64,000 bases of DNA from Lucinisca nassula (taxonomy: Eukaryota; Mollusca; Bivalvia; Lucinida; Lucinidae): contig OY757010.1 of assembly GCA_963580285.1 (NCBI GenBank), positions 66,982,406 to 67,046,405 of the forward strand, in the 5' to 3' direction. Shown piece by piece: positions 20,900 through 31,621 of this stretch (the first letter of the stretch is position 1; every line of letters begins with the position of its first letter). Made by a program: the position numbers and the translations under genes. The notes beneath the pieces were generated by a model. That model did not search any database, was not told the origin of the DNA, and saw only the letters and a list, made by a program, of their open reading frames with translations.

Positions 20900-23480
20900 T
20901 CAACAAAGCCTATAATTTGAACAATCTTGGCAAAGGTCCACTAGATGAAGCTACACAACAAATATCAAAGACCTGGGCCTTGGGGTTTCAGAGACCATTT
21001 TTTAAAGATATTCCCTACATAGCCTATGTAAAACCAAATGGCCCCGGGGCGGGGACATTTTTGGCCTCAGAGCTATAATTTAAACAATCTTGATAGAGGT
21101 CCACTAGATGAAGCTTCACACCAAATATCAAAGACCTAGGTCTTGCTGTTTCAGAGAAGAAGATTTCCAAAGATTATCTCTATATATAAGTCTATGTAAA
21201 ACCAAAGGGCCCCAGGGCAGGGGCTATAATTTGAACAATCTTGGTAGAGGTCCACTAGATGAAGCTCCATACCAAATATCAAAGACATGGGCCTTGTGGT
21301 TTCAGAGAAGAAGATTTTTAAAGATTTACCTATATAAGTCTATGCAAAACCAAAGGGTCTTGGGGCGGGGGCATTTTTGGCCCCAGGACTATAAATTGAA
21401 TAATCTTGATAGAGGTCCACTAGATGAAATTTCACACCAAATATCAAAGACCTAGGCCTTGTGGTTTCACAGAAGAAGATTTTTAAAGATTTTCCCTATA
21501 TAAGTCTATGTAAAACCAAAGGGCCCCCGAGACAGGGGCGATTTTGGTCTCAGGGCTATAATTTGAACAATATTGGTAGAGGTCCACTAGATGAAGCTTC
21601 ATACCAAATATCAAAGACCAGGGCTATCTGGTTTCAGAGAAGAAGCTTTTTCAAGATTTTCCCTATATATAAGTCTATGTAATAACAAAGGGCCCTGGAG
21701 CGGGGGCATTTTTGGCCCCAGGGCTATAATTTGAACAATCTTGGTAGAGGTCCACAAGATTAAGCTTCATACCAAATGTCAAAGACCTAGGCCTTGTGGT
21801 TTCAGAGAAGAAGATTTTTAAAGATTTTCCCTATATAAGTCTATGTAAAACCAAAGGGCCCCAAGGCTGGGGCATTTTTGGTCTCAGGGCTATAATTGAA
21901 CAATTTTGGTAGAGGTCCACTAGATGAAGCTTCATACCAAATATCAAAGACCTAGGCCTTGTGAATTCAGAGACAAAAATTTTTCAAGATTTTCCCCATA
22001 TAAGTCTATGTAAAACCAAATGGCCCTGGAGCGGGAGCATTTTTGGCCCGTGGGCTATAATTTGAACAATCTTGATAGGGGTCCACTAGGTGAAGCTTCA
22101 TACCAAATATCAAAGACCTGGGACATGTTGTTTCAGAGAAGAATATTTTTTAAGATTTCCCTATATAAGCCTATGTAAAACCAAAGGGTCTCGGGCGTGT
22201 GCATTTTTGGCCCCAGAACTATAATTTGAACAATCTTGGTAGGGGTCCACTAGGTATAGCTTCATACCAAATATCAAAGACCTGGGCCTTGCGGTTTCAG
22301 AGAAGATTTTTAAAGATTTTCCCTATATATGCCCATGTAAAACCAAAAGGCCCCGGGGCGGGGGCATTTTTGGCCCCAGCAATATAATTTGAACAATCTT
22401 GGTAGGGGTCCACTAGATGAAGCTTCATACCAAATATCAAAAACATGGCCCTTACGGTTTCAGAGAAGAAAATTTTTAAAGATTTTGCCTATATAAGCCT
22501 ATGAAAAATCAAAGAGCCCCGTGGCGGGGGCATTTTTGGCCTCAGCACTATAATTTGAACAATCTTCGTAGGGGTCCACAAGATGAAGCCTCATACCAAA
22601 TATCAAATACCTGGGCCTTGCGGTTTCAGAGAAGAAGATTTTTCAAGATTTTCCATATATAAGCCCATGTAAAACCAAAGGGCCCCCGAGCAGGGGCATT
22701 TTTGGCCCCAGGGCTATAATATGAACAATCTTGGTAGGGGTCCACTAGGTGAAGCTTCATACCAAATATCAAAGACCTAGGCCTTGCGGTTTCAGAGAAG
22801 AAAATTTTTAAAGATTTTTCCTATTTAAGCCCATGTAAAACCAAAGGGCCCCGGGGCGGGGGCTTTTTTGGCCCCAGCACTATAATTTGAACAATCTTGG
22901 TAAGGGTCCCCTAGATGAGGCTTCATACCAAATATCAAAGACCTGGGCCTTACGGTTTCAGAGAAGAAGATTTTTAAAGCTCTTCCCTATACAAGCCCAT
23001 GTAAAACCAAAGGGCCCTGGAGCAGGGGCATTTTTGGCCCCAGCACTATAATTTGAACAATCTTGGTCGGGGTCCACTAGATGAAGCTTCATACCAAATA
23101 TCAAAGAACTGGGCTTTGCGGTTTCAGAGAAGAAGATTTTACAGATTTTCCCTATATAAGCCCATGTAAAACCAAAGGGCCCCAGAGCGGGGGCATTTTT
23201 GGCCCCAGCACTATAATTTGGACAATCTTGGTAGAGTTCCACTAGATGAAGCTCCATACCAAATATCAAAGACCTGGGCCTTACGGTTTCAGAGAAGAAG
23301 ATTTTTAAAGATTTTCCCTATATAAGCCCATGTAAAACCAAAGGGCCCGGAGCGGGGGCATTTTTGGTCCCAGCACTATAATTTGAACAATCTTGGTAGG
23401 GGTCCACTAGATGAAGCTTCATACCAAATATCAAAGACCTGGGCCTTGTGGTTTCAGAGAAGAAGATTTTTTAAGTTTTT
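20900..23480 (+). repeat. Core repeat type alpha, ~166-bp units
   Basis: About fifteen units with AATTTGAACAATCTTGGTAG and TACCAAATATCAAAGACCTG. Several units are shortened (e.g. near 21220, where the GGGGGCATTTTTGGCCC block is missing). Confidence 0.92.
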
Positions 23481-23700
23481 GGTGAAAAAAAAATCTATTT
23501 TTGGCTCCTATGACCTAGATGTGCAACGGACCGGAACCATTTGAACAACTTTGAAAGGGGACCACCTAAGGATCATTCCTGTGAAGTTTGGTCAAAATCC
23601 GATCAGTGGTTTAGGAGGAGATGTCGTTTGAAGAAATTGTTTACGGACGCACGGACTGACGACGGACGACGGACGAAAAGTGATCCCAAAAGCTCACCTC

Positions 23701-24430
23701 ATCCATGATTTGACCTACTGACCTACATTTGACCCGACATGACCAATATTCAAATTTGACCGAGATATTGTCATGACAATCATTCTGAGCAAGTTTAATG
23801 ATGATTGGACCATAACTGTGCCCTCTAGTGTGTTCACAAGGTTTTTCTATGATTTGACCTACTGACCTACTTTTTGACCCAACATGACCCATATTCAAAC
23901 TTGACTGAGATATTGTCAGGATGATTATTCTGAGCAAGTTTGATGATGATTGGACCATAACTGTGCCCTCTAGAGTGTTCACAAGGTTTTTCTATGAATT
24001 GACCTACTGACCTACTTTTTGACCCGACATGACCCATATTCAAACTTGACCGAGATATTGTCACAATGATCATTCTGAGCAAGTTTGATGATAATTGAAC
24101 CATAACTGTGCCCTCTAGAGTGTTCACAAGGACTATCTATGGTTTGACCTACTGACCTACTTTTTGACCCTACATGATCCATATTCGAACCTGACCGAGA
24201 TATTGTCATGATAATTATTCTGAGCAAGTTTGATGATGATTGGACCAAAACTGTGCCCTCTAGAGTGTTCACAAGGTTTTTCTATGATTTGACCTACTGA
24301 CCTACTTTTTCACCCGACATGACCCATATTCGAACTTGACCGAGATATTGTCATGATGATCATTCTGAGCAAGTTTGATGATGATTGGACCAAAACTGTG
24401 GCCTCTAGTTTGTTCACAAGAAAAAGTTTA
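23701..24430 (+). repeat. Core repeat type beta, 145-bp units, five copies
   Basis: GACCTACTGACCTAC occurs at 23712, 23856, 24001, 24146 and 24291 (144-145 bp apart). This is the cleanest beta array in the window. Confidence 0.95.
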
Positions 24431-24492
24431 CGCACGACGGACGACGGACGACGGACGACGCACGACGACGCCGGACATCTTACGGTCACAAA

Positions 24493-24522
24493 AGCTCACC
24501 ATGACCTTCGGTCAGGTGAGCT
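24493..24522 (+). other. 3' terminal hairpin, intact
   Basis: Same sequence as the hairpin at 10998 (inner stem TGACC / GGTCA), as expected because both end beta arrays. Confidence 0.85.
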
Positions 24523-24617
24523 AACAAAAAAAAATAGGCCTGACACCCCTTATATGATAAATGGACTTGTCCAACATATAGCAATGGAAGAGTCAACTGG
24601 CATACAATGGGTTAATG

Positions 24618-25029
24618 AATTTTTTCTTATTTTCCCCAGAAAACAGGACATGACTTCTAATTCTGAAAATTGTTTCCATTGGAGGCACTTTGCATGAAAG
24701 CTCAAATACTGTTTTAGCACTGTATAAACTTAAAATGTTGTCTGCAGCCAAAGAAATTCCCAGCATGCAGAGCGTTTACCCAATGAATTAATCTCAGAAC
24801 AAACCTGCTTTAACTCTTCTGAAGAAGCCATCTTATCAGGATCTACACTGTCCATGAACAAAAAATCTGATTAAAATATATACCGTCTGTGTCCCCTCAT
24901 GGGGTTAAGGCAAAACCGGAAGAAAGAAAGACTATTCTTTAAATTAATTTTATAAAGGGGAAACCCCAAAACAGGACACTGGCAAACACTCAATAGAGCA
25001 GAACGCGGCTTCACGCCAATTTTAAATCA
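24618..25029. other. Low-copy DNA with an M1 fragment
   Basis: A short M1-like piece (CTTCTGAAGAAGCCATCTTATC, about 24815-24850) is present. Otherwise nothing is recognised. Confidence 0.4.
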
Positions 25030-25335
25030 TGCAGTTTCTTGGCTCCCGCTTGAAGAAATAGATAAGCTGCACGATGCGTCCACGCAGAGCTGAAACTGAC
25101 AGCTCATGAGCACTGGTAAACCGCTTAGAGGATCTAAGCCTGCCCAGGAAAAGTGGTGCGAGTCGGAGATTCCATGCATATAGACCCTATTGGTTTCATT
25201 GGTCGGCAGGGCTTGAGATGACATTTCATCTCAATGTCTGGTAAAAGTCCCACAAAATTGGAAGCAATGTCTCCAAAATGAACTATATTGCGTTGACGGG
25301 GACGTGTTAAACCTCAAATCAAACAAACAAATCAA
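25030..25335 (+). mobile_element. SINE-like repeat S1, plus strand
   Basis: Contains GCTTGAAGAAATAGATAAGC, GAGCACTGGTAAACCGCTTA, GGGCTTGAGATGACATTTCA and ends CCTCAAATCAAACAAACAAA. That A/C-rich tail sets the orientation. Confidence 0.8.
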
Positions 25336-25364
25336 TTTCTAAAATTAACTCAACCTGGTACACC

Positions 25365-25554
25365 TTAACCCTTATCTTGCTGAATATTCATTTAAGCCAC
25401 ACCCATTTCTGTCTATCAACCAATCAAATAACCTGATGTACAAATTCATAAACTGAATGCCAAACAGTGTAGATCCAGTTCAGGAAGCCATCTGACCAGG
25501 ATCTACACTGTTTCCAAAGATAGGGGTTGTTGTGAACAGCAGGATAAGAGTTAA
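25365..25554. mobile_element. MITE M1 copy
   Basis: TTAACCCTTATCTTGCTGAA at the left, AACAGCAGGATAAGAGTTAA at the right, about 190 bp. The central palindrome is shortened to GAAGCCATCTGACC. Confidence 0.8.
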
Positions 25555-25685
25555 TTTTGAAAATTTGGACTCTTCCTATGATTCCATTCAGTGCAATAAA
25601 GGGTTAAAGCAGTCACCTGACAAGCATAGTACTGCCACAGCCCTGCATTCAGGTTGTCATGGTACCCGAACCCTGCTTCCCATTT

Positions 25686-25898
25686 TTAACCCTTGTCCTG
25701 CTGAGCCCAGATATGCCTTATTTTCCAAACAATGAAGATCCAGATCAGATGGCTTCTGATGAAGCCATCTGATCAGGATCTACATTGTTTGCCATTCAGA
25801 TTGTAAATTTGTTGCACAAATTTGCATCAAGTAATCTGATTGGTTGATAAACGGTAGTGGGTGTGGCGTATTTAAATATTCAGCAGGACAAGGGTTAA
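25686..25898. mobile_element. MITE M1 copy
   Basis: 213 bp with TTAACCCTTGTCCTGCTGAG / AATATTCAGCAGGACAAGGG ends and the GGCTTCTGATGAAGCC centre. Confidence 0.85.
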
Positions 25899-26206
25899 GT
25901 TTGTAAATGTTATACAATTTCGCACATCCCGTTTACTTTCTGGATCCCTGATTTTCCCAGGAAGGCAGTATCTCCAGCCCACCCATGTATCATTTTTTCG
26001 TTTCTATCACATAAAACATACAATGACTTGTGTAACCAGCGTAGACTCGGATTGACACGTCTATCCAGGGTAGTGGCTATAGAAGGCCCATGTGAAGAGC
26101 CTGAAAGACTCTGATCACACTGCGGGGATGGGCAGGGTGATCTGAGTCTTTGCTAACTGCACAAGTTTGTTATGCACTTGCTCATGTGTGTCCTATAAAA
26201 TCTACT
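25899..26206. other. Low-copy spacer
   Basis: No gene or repeat recognised. The sequence is of mixed composition. Confidence 0.4.
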
Positions 26207-26510
26207 TTTGTTTTGTTTGTTTGATTTGAGGTTTAATGTCCCCGTCAACACTGTAAAGGTAATTTTGGAGACGTTGCTTCCAATTTTGTGGGACTTTTAC
26301 CCGACATTGAGATGAAATGACATCTCAAGCCCTGTCGCCCAATGAAACCAATAGGGTTTATTAGCATGGACGGTCCGCCTCGCACCGCGGTTCCTGGACA
26401 GGCTTAGATCCTCTAAGCGGTTTACCAGTACTAGTGTGCAGGCCGGATTCAGCTCTGCGTGGAAGCATCGTGCAGCCCATATATTTCTTCAAGCCCCTAT
26501 GGGCGGGGGT
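26207..26510 (-). mobile_element. SINE-like repeat S1, near full length
   Basis: About 300 bp. The left side TTTGTTTTGTTTGTTTGATT is the reversed A/C-rich tail. Internal words are GTCCCCGTCAACACTGTAAA, CCCGACATTGAGATGAAATG and AGCGGTTTACCAGTACTAGT, and the right end lies near TTCTTCAAGCCCC. A good reference copy for the family in this window. Confidence 0.82.
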
Positions 26511-26565
26511 GGATACTGTATTTACTCTAAATATTTGGACACCCAAACTCCTTACCGTCTTAAAT

Positions 26566-26795
26566 TTAACCCATTTTGTACCGGAAACCCCCAAAAGGGG
26601 GTAGTTGACAAACAGTGCAGGCCCAGATCAGAGGCCGCAGAACGCGGCGTCTGATCAGAGCCTACACTGTTTGCAAAATGTTCAGCCAATTTCCAAGTAG
26701 ATTTTGGAGAAAACACAACCTGACACCCCTAAATTTTGAAATGGACTTGTGCTATTTATAAGGAGGAAGATTCCATTTGGTACAAAAAGGGTTAA
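26566..26795. mobile_element. MITE M2, reference copy
   Basis: 230 bp with ends TTAACCCATTTTGTACCGGA and TTGGTACAAAAAGGGTTAA. Its core is CAAACAGTGCAGGCCCAGATC - GGCCGCAGAACGCGGC - GATCAGAGCCTACACTGTTTG. It is non-coding; a transposase would have to act in trans. Confidence 0.85.
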
Positions 26796-26886
26796 ACAAG
26801 TACTTGAAGTACAATGTCGATGAAAATGTCCTCTGCTTATGTCGTCTGCTTAATCTTCCTGCAAACTTTTTTACAAATATCTTTGC

Positions 26887-27184
26887 ATACCGGCCATCGG
26901 GGCTTGAAGAAATATATGGGCTGCATGATACTTCCACGCAGAGCTGAAACCGACCCGCACACGAGTACTGGTAATCCGCTTAGAGGATTTAAGCCTGCCC
27001 AGGCAAAACGGTGCGAGCACGGACCGTCCATGTTTATAAACCCTATTGGTTTCATTTGGCGGCAGGGCTTGAAATGTCATTTCATCTCAATGTCGGGTAA
27101 AAGTCCCACAAAATTGGTAGCAACGTCTCTAAAATGACCTTTACAGTGTTGACGGGGACATTAAACTTCAAATCAAACAAAACA
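26887..27184 (+). mobile_element. SINE-like repeat S1, full length
   Basis: Runs from CCGGCCATCGGGGCTTGAAG to AAACTTCAAATCAAACAAAA. Nearly every S1 landmark is present, in the opposite orientation to the copy 380 bp upstream. Confidence 0.85.
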
Positions 27185-28384
27185 TACAGGCAAACAGTTT
27201 GCAAAAATGAGTTTTAATGTTATCGGCAGACGACAATTGTCGTTATTGACATTTTATAGGTTCCTACCCGATGATGTGCCTAAAAATAGCTGGATGTGTA
27301 GCAAACAGTGTAGACCCTAATGAGATGCCTGCGTCTCATCTGGGCCTTCACCGTTTGCTCAGCCGCGTCTGTCCGAATACATACTGTAAATACGGTATGC
27401 ATATTTCAGTTTGAATATACAGAAACAAGGTCATTTAACTAACACTGTTTCTGCTTTGGACGCCAATAACAGCGTTTTAAAGACATTTCATGTGCTTGTT
27501 GCAATACAGCACGGCACATGTACATGTCCATAAGGCATGCTACTTTTTGATACTGCCAACAATGCATTGTCTGGTTTCATTCTAAAACAACCATTTTGTA
27601 AACAATAACAGATGCTACCTGTTCTGTGTAAAGAGCCCTTATACCACACCTTTATACTTTCGGTGCAACCTGTCGGCAGTTTAATTGTATTTTATTATGA
27701 CATCATTATCGCCATTATCTGTCTGGCGCTGTCATCAAGCTTCCATAAGCCCTGGCTCTGCGCACAGGGCACACGAAATTAAGGTGTCACATTTCTGTCA
27801 CAATGCCAAACCGTTTCTCCTTACCTGCCGAGATTGTTCCAGCACCTGCGTTTCTATCCATTTAACTGGTTCCCTGTAGGCAAGAATGTTAATCTGGTTC
27901 CCAGCTAACAATATATATATATTTTTCTTCCAAAACTTTCCAAAATATTTTGTCACAATGTAAAATACTTCACACAGCAGAATCTGTATTCACAAGAAAA
28001 GCTTTGATTTCCTGAATCTATCCAATTTTTTCCCCGGTAAAATAGGAATATATTGACCCATGAAAGCTCAAACGGAGCAGTTTAAATTAATGAATTGTGT
28101 CTGGTAGGAAATGGCTTAGATTAAATCACGATCCCCGAACAGACATATTTACAAAGGTACAGGTCCAGGATAAGGTAGTCTAGCTATACAATCTAAAGAG
28201 GAGAAAAATAAAATTCAGATAACAGCTGAATTTGTTGAATATATTCCAGCACAAACTAGCAAGATATCAATTTAGGTCAGCAAAATTATAAGTCTACCAT
28301 TTATCAGCCTGGGTCAAAGGAAGAGAGATAAGGGCCAGTATATCTGACAATAATGGTGGGGATAATTTTCTCCAATTTGTCATA
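27185..28384. other. Low-copy DNA, about 1.2 kb
   Basis: A small palindromic piece AGCAAACAGTGTAGACCC ... GGGCCTTCACCGTTTGCT (27300-27360) belongs to the MITE core family. The remainder shows no reading frame with splice signals I would defend and no repeat match inside the window. If a host gene intron exists here it cannot be told from the sequence. Confidence 0.4.
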
Positions 28385-28462
28385 TACATATATGCTGTAG
28401 GTACTCATTAGAATCGCCTCAAAGAGGCGATTCTAATGAGTACCCACAGCATATGTATTTTG
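28385..28462. repeat. Hairpin repeat, family G
   Basis: Inverted arms TACTCATTAGAATCGCCTC and GAGGCGATTCTAATGAGTAC around AAA, extended by CATATGCTGTAGG / CCCACAGCATATG. Same layout as at 29165 and 57343. Confidence 0.8.
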
Positions 28463-29164
28463 TTGGAAATAAGATAAAATATCTTCAAATTATCGTCAAA
28501 AACTCCGCCTTATCTGGCTCTCTATAGGTCAGCTGTTTGTTATATGCCAAGTTTAAAATTACAGACCCATCATTACATTAAACCTATCTCTATTGTTATG
28601 TATGGTATTATCTTTCATCTATACACGCCATGCATTTAATCCACATTACACACACATCCTAGCACAAGAATATTAACATTACAATATATTACATTTTAGG
28701 ATGTTTAAACACTGAATACTGTATATTACAAATACCGACAGGCCTCAGTTACAAGATCTGTCTTTTTGGGAGCAATCTGCACATTTTTCCAGATTCTAGA
28801 AATTTGAGACTGCACACATAAATAACAGAGTATTCTCAGAATATTTCTCTATTCCATTTTCTTGATGGGTGCCAAAATATTTTTACAAGTTTTTTTATAT
28901 CCCACAGTGGTATACACATAATTCCCTAATGCTGTCTATACTCACTTATAATAGATATGTAGACGTGATAGGGGGTATGGAGGCTGAGGTGGTTAATTAT
29001 AGACTAGCTGCCACAACTATCTGACCACATGCTTGAGTTTCATCTAGACACAGACTTGCACCAAGGCATATATTAGATTAATATATCTGTGCGAAAGTGC
29101 TTTCAGGTCTCCATAGAGGTTAATTTTTATGACGAACATTTGTGACAATTTTCTTACTTCTATT
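28463..29164. other. Low-copy A/T-rich DNA
   Basis: No gene, RNA or repeat recognised. Confidence 0.4.
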
Positions 29165-29232
29165 CAAAACATAGGTTGTGGGTGCTTATTAGAACCACTC
29201 ACTGAGGTGGTTCTAATGAGCACCCACAACCT
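29165..29232. repeat. Hairpin repeat, family G
   Basis: GGTTGTGGGTGCTTATTAGA and its complement TCTAATGAGCACCCACAACC pair across ACCACTCACTGAGGTGGT. The downstream CCCCAGTTTTGCTCTAAAAA block is also found after the hairpin-related sites at 55210 and before the one at 57343. Confidence 0.8.
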
Positions 29233-29474
29233 TATCTTGGAGCAGATTTAAGAAAAATAATACATACCCCAGTTTTGCTCTAAAAAGTTGGGTTTAGGGA
29301 GGTATTCATTACATGGAATTGCTAACGTGAAACCTCAAAATCTCCATTGACTAAGCTTTTTCATCTCTAAGTTTGTCATTTTCTTTTTTTTCAGTTCCAC
29401 AGACTGACTGACGCATTACATTGACTTGCACCAGTGCTTTTATTACTACCAACCCTGATATATATATATTTTTT

Positions 29475-29692
29475 TTAACCCATTTAGTAACGGAAACCCC
29501 TAAAGGGGTACTTGGCAAACAGCGCAGGCCCAGATCATAACACGGCGTCTGATCAGGGCCTCCACTGTTTGCTAAACGTTCAGTCATTTTCCAAATAAAT
29601 GTTAATGAAAACACAACCTGACACCCCTAAATTTTGAAAGGACTCCTGCTATATATAAGGAGGAAGATTCCATTTGGAACAAAAAGGATTAA
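29475..29692. mobile_element. MITE M2 copy
   Basis: TTAACCCATTTAGTAACGGA at the left, CATTTGGAACAAAAAGGATT at the right. The central palindrome has lost part of one arm (CATAACACGGCGTCTGATC). Confidence 0.8.
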
Positions 29693-29722
29693 ATCATGAA
29701 GGGATAATTTTTCCTTACTTAA

Positions 29723-29893
29723 GAAATGGATCAGCTCTAGCTGTGATTTGTTGAGTAATAAATCATAGTTTGGAGGTCAGTTGTAAAGTAGACAAATCAC
29801 GAGTGCGTAGCATGCGTGATTTGTCTACTTACAACTGACCGACAAACTGTGATTTATAACCTAACAAATCACTAGCTAGAGCTGATCTATTTC
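29723..29893. repeat. 171-bp near-perfect palindrome
   Basis: Left arm GAAATGGATCAGCTCTAGCT, AGGTCAGTTGTAAAGTAGAC; right arm GTCTACTTACAACTGACCGA, GCTAGAGCTGATCTATTTC; loop about GAGTGCGTAGCATGCGT. It is either a foldback element or a MITE whose arms make up its whole length. No second copy is seen in the window. Confidence 0.8.
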
Positions 29894-30519
29894 GATTCTA
29901 ACACGCTGAAACTCGGCAAAAATGCTGTTGTTTCCTTCAAATTCTCACAACTTTTCGCCATTGTTAGAAGAAATCCCGCTAAAATTATTGACTGAAACAC
30001 ATGTATTTATATCCTTTTTCTAACGTTTTCGATGCGAGAATATGACATTACACCGTCTAACGTTAAGGAAATCGACTAGTGACGTCATAAATTCGCAGCT
30101 TTTAATGACGTCATTCGTCATGCTCTTCCTTGCCGTGATTTGTTGTAGAATAAAACACAGTTATTTTCCATTGCCTATATAGGCGCGCTGTGTTAGAATT
30201 GTTCTTATAAACTTGTAAGAATTGCCTCATCGAGGCGATTGTAACAAGTACTCACAAAATGTTTATGTTTTAATGGTAAAAATAAGAAAAAATGTCACAA
30301 AATTATCTTCATTATGTCCCCTTATCAAGAGCTATGGCTATCTGTATTGCCGTAAAAATCATAAAAATTTGGTCACCTTGAGGACTTGCTGTAATTCTCC
30401 TAAAATTTTAACAAATTTGTTTCACAATCAAGTGCAGACTGAATGGCAAACAGTGCCTTACTATTGCTCTATGTCCCACCAATGACTTGATGGAACATAA
30501 GATTAAAGCGTCAGCCAAT
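29894..30519. other. Low-copy DNA with a G-type hairpin
   Basis: A weak family G hairpin (AAGAATTGCCTCATCGAGGCGATT) lies at about 30212-30256. Two TGACGTCA-like words (30080, 30108: GTGACGTCAT, ATGACGTCAT) are CRE-type motifs but no transcription unit is visible next to them. Confidence 0.4.
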
Positions 30520-30735
30520 AGTGACAAGAGAGATTACCCAACATGACAAACAGTGCAGGCCTAGATCAGATGCCGCCGAACGCGGCGTCTGATCAGGGCC
30601 TGCACTATTTGCAAACAGAATTTTCCTTTAAAAAATAGAACAAAAACGGAAAATAAGCCAATGATGCCCCTTATATGGCCAATTGACTTGTCCAACATAT
30701 AGCAATGGAAGAGTCCACTAGTATACAATGGCACA
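30520..30735. mobile_element. MITE M2-related, uninterrupted copy
   Basis: Has ACAAACAGTGCAGGCC, the palindrome GATGCCGCCGAACGCGGCGTC, and TTGTCCAACATATAGCAATGG. It serves as the empty-site reference for the split copy at 20590-24617. Confidence 0.75.
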
Positions 30736-30859
30736 CAAAGTGAATATCTTATGCATGCCTTATTTCACATGAAACAATAGAACGCGCTTATCTTCGTATT
30801 GGAGTTGTAGCTAGAATTAAACTCCCAGTTTTCCCCCTTACTTGTCTTGGTGTTATTGT

Positions 30860-31072
30860 TTAACCCCTGTCCTTCTGAATATTTAAATATGTCACACCTA
30901 CTACTGATTATCAGCCAATCAGATTACTAGATGAAAATTATTGCAACAAATTCATAAAATGGATGGGAAACACTGAAGATCCTGATCAGATGGCTTCTTC
31001 AGAAGCCATCTGATCTGGATCTACGTTGTTTCAAAGATAAGGCATATCAGGGCTCAGCAGGACAAGGGTTAA
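30860..31072. mobile_element. MITE M1 copy
   Basis: TTAACCCCTGTCCTTCTGAA at the left and CAGCAGGACAAGGGTTAA at the right, with the centre GGCTTCTTCAGAAGCC. Confidence 0.85.
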
Positions 31073-31408
31073 AATGGGTTAAAGACTCATCCAAAAGTCT
31101 GGAAAAGCCAAGAATTGAACCCACAAAACTGTTACAGTAAACCAATCCTACAGGACCAGTCAAATCTGGGACTGCACTGTTCAGTCCCAATACTTAGGAT
31201 CATTTCTGTACCGTGTAAACAGGGCTATCTGTAAAAGCTGGACTGGGCTCATGTACTGTGACATTATGGCAAAGTTCAGGTAAACAGTGCAGATCCAGAA
31301 TAGATGCCACATAAAATTGCGTCTGATCAAGGTCTACACTGTTTTCTTAAAATACAGGAATTTAAGGGTTCAAGAAAATTACTAGATCACATCTAGTACT
31401 TTGATTAC
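31073..31408. other. Spacer with a degraded MITE core
   Basis: GTAAACAGTGCAGATCC ... GGTCTACACTGTTTTC (31282-31346) is the common MITE core without recognisable ends. Nothing else. Confidence 0.45.
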
Positions 31409-31621
31409 TTAACCCTTGTCCTGCTGAATATTTTAATCTGCCACACCAACTACTGATTATCAGCCAATCAGAATACTTGATGCAAATTATTGCAACAAAT
31501 TCACAATCTGAATGACAAACAATGCAGATCCTGATCAGATGGCTTCTTCAGAAGCCATCTGATCTGGATCAACATTGTTTGAAAGATAAGACATATCCGG
31601 GCTCAGCAGGACAAGGGTTAA
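31409..31621. mobile_element. MITE M1 copy
   Basis: 213 bp, very similar to the copy at 30860 and in the same orientation; ends TTAACCCTTGTCCTGCTGAA / AGCAGGACAAGGGTTAA. Confidence 0.87.

Larger units (their letters stand above)
20752..24524 (+). mobile_element. HINE-like composite element (alpha, broken tail, beta)
   Basis: Head ACAAGAGGGCCATGATGGCCC, about fifteen alpha units to 23470, the alpha pre-tail, and an ACGGACGACGG microsatellite. The left arm of a hairpin (AGCTCACCTC at 23691-23700) then breaks off and joins a beta array (23701-24430), followed by a second microsatellite (24430-24475) and an intact hairpin with CTAA at 24521-24524. The internal tail is thus defective and the terminal one intact. 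The breakpoint lies in GCTCACCT, a word also present in every head. Confidence 0.85.
20590..24617. mobile_element. MITE M2-related copy split by 20752-24524
   Basis: The left part contains the palindrome GATCAGACGCCGC / GCGGCGTCTGATC and ends in AAAAATAGAATAAC at 20751. The right part resumes at 24525 with AAATAGGCCTGACACCCCTT and TCCAACATATAGCAATGGAA. The uninterrupted relative at 30540-30735 reads through the same junction (AAAATAGAACAAAAACGG ... TTGTCCAACATATAGCAATGG). This natural empty site shows that the large element was inserted at an A-rich point. Confidence 0.75.

Noticed and set aside
30075..30120. CRE promoter elements (two TGACGTCA-like words)
   Set aside because: No TATA box, start site or reading frame nearby; two words in low-copy DNA are not enough.
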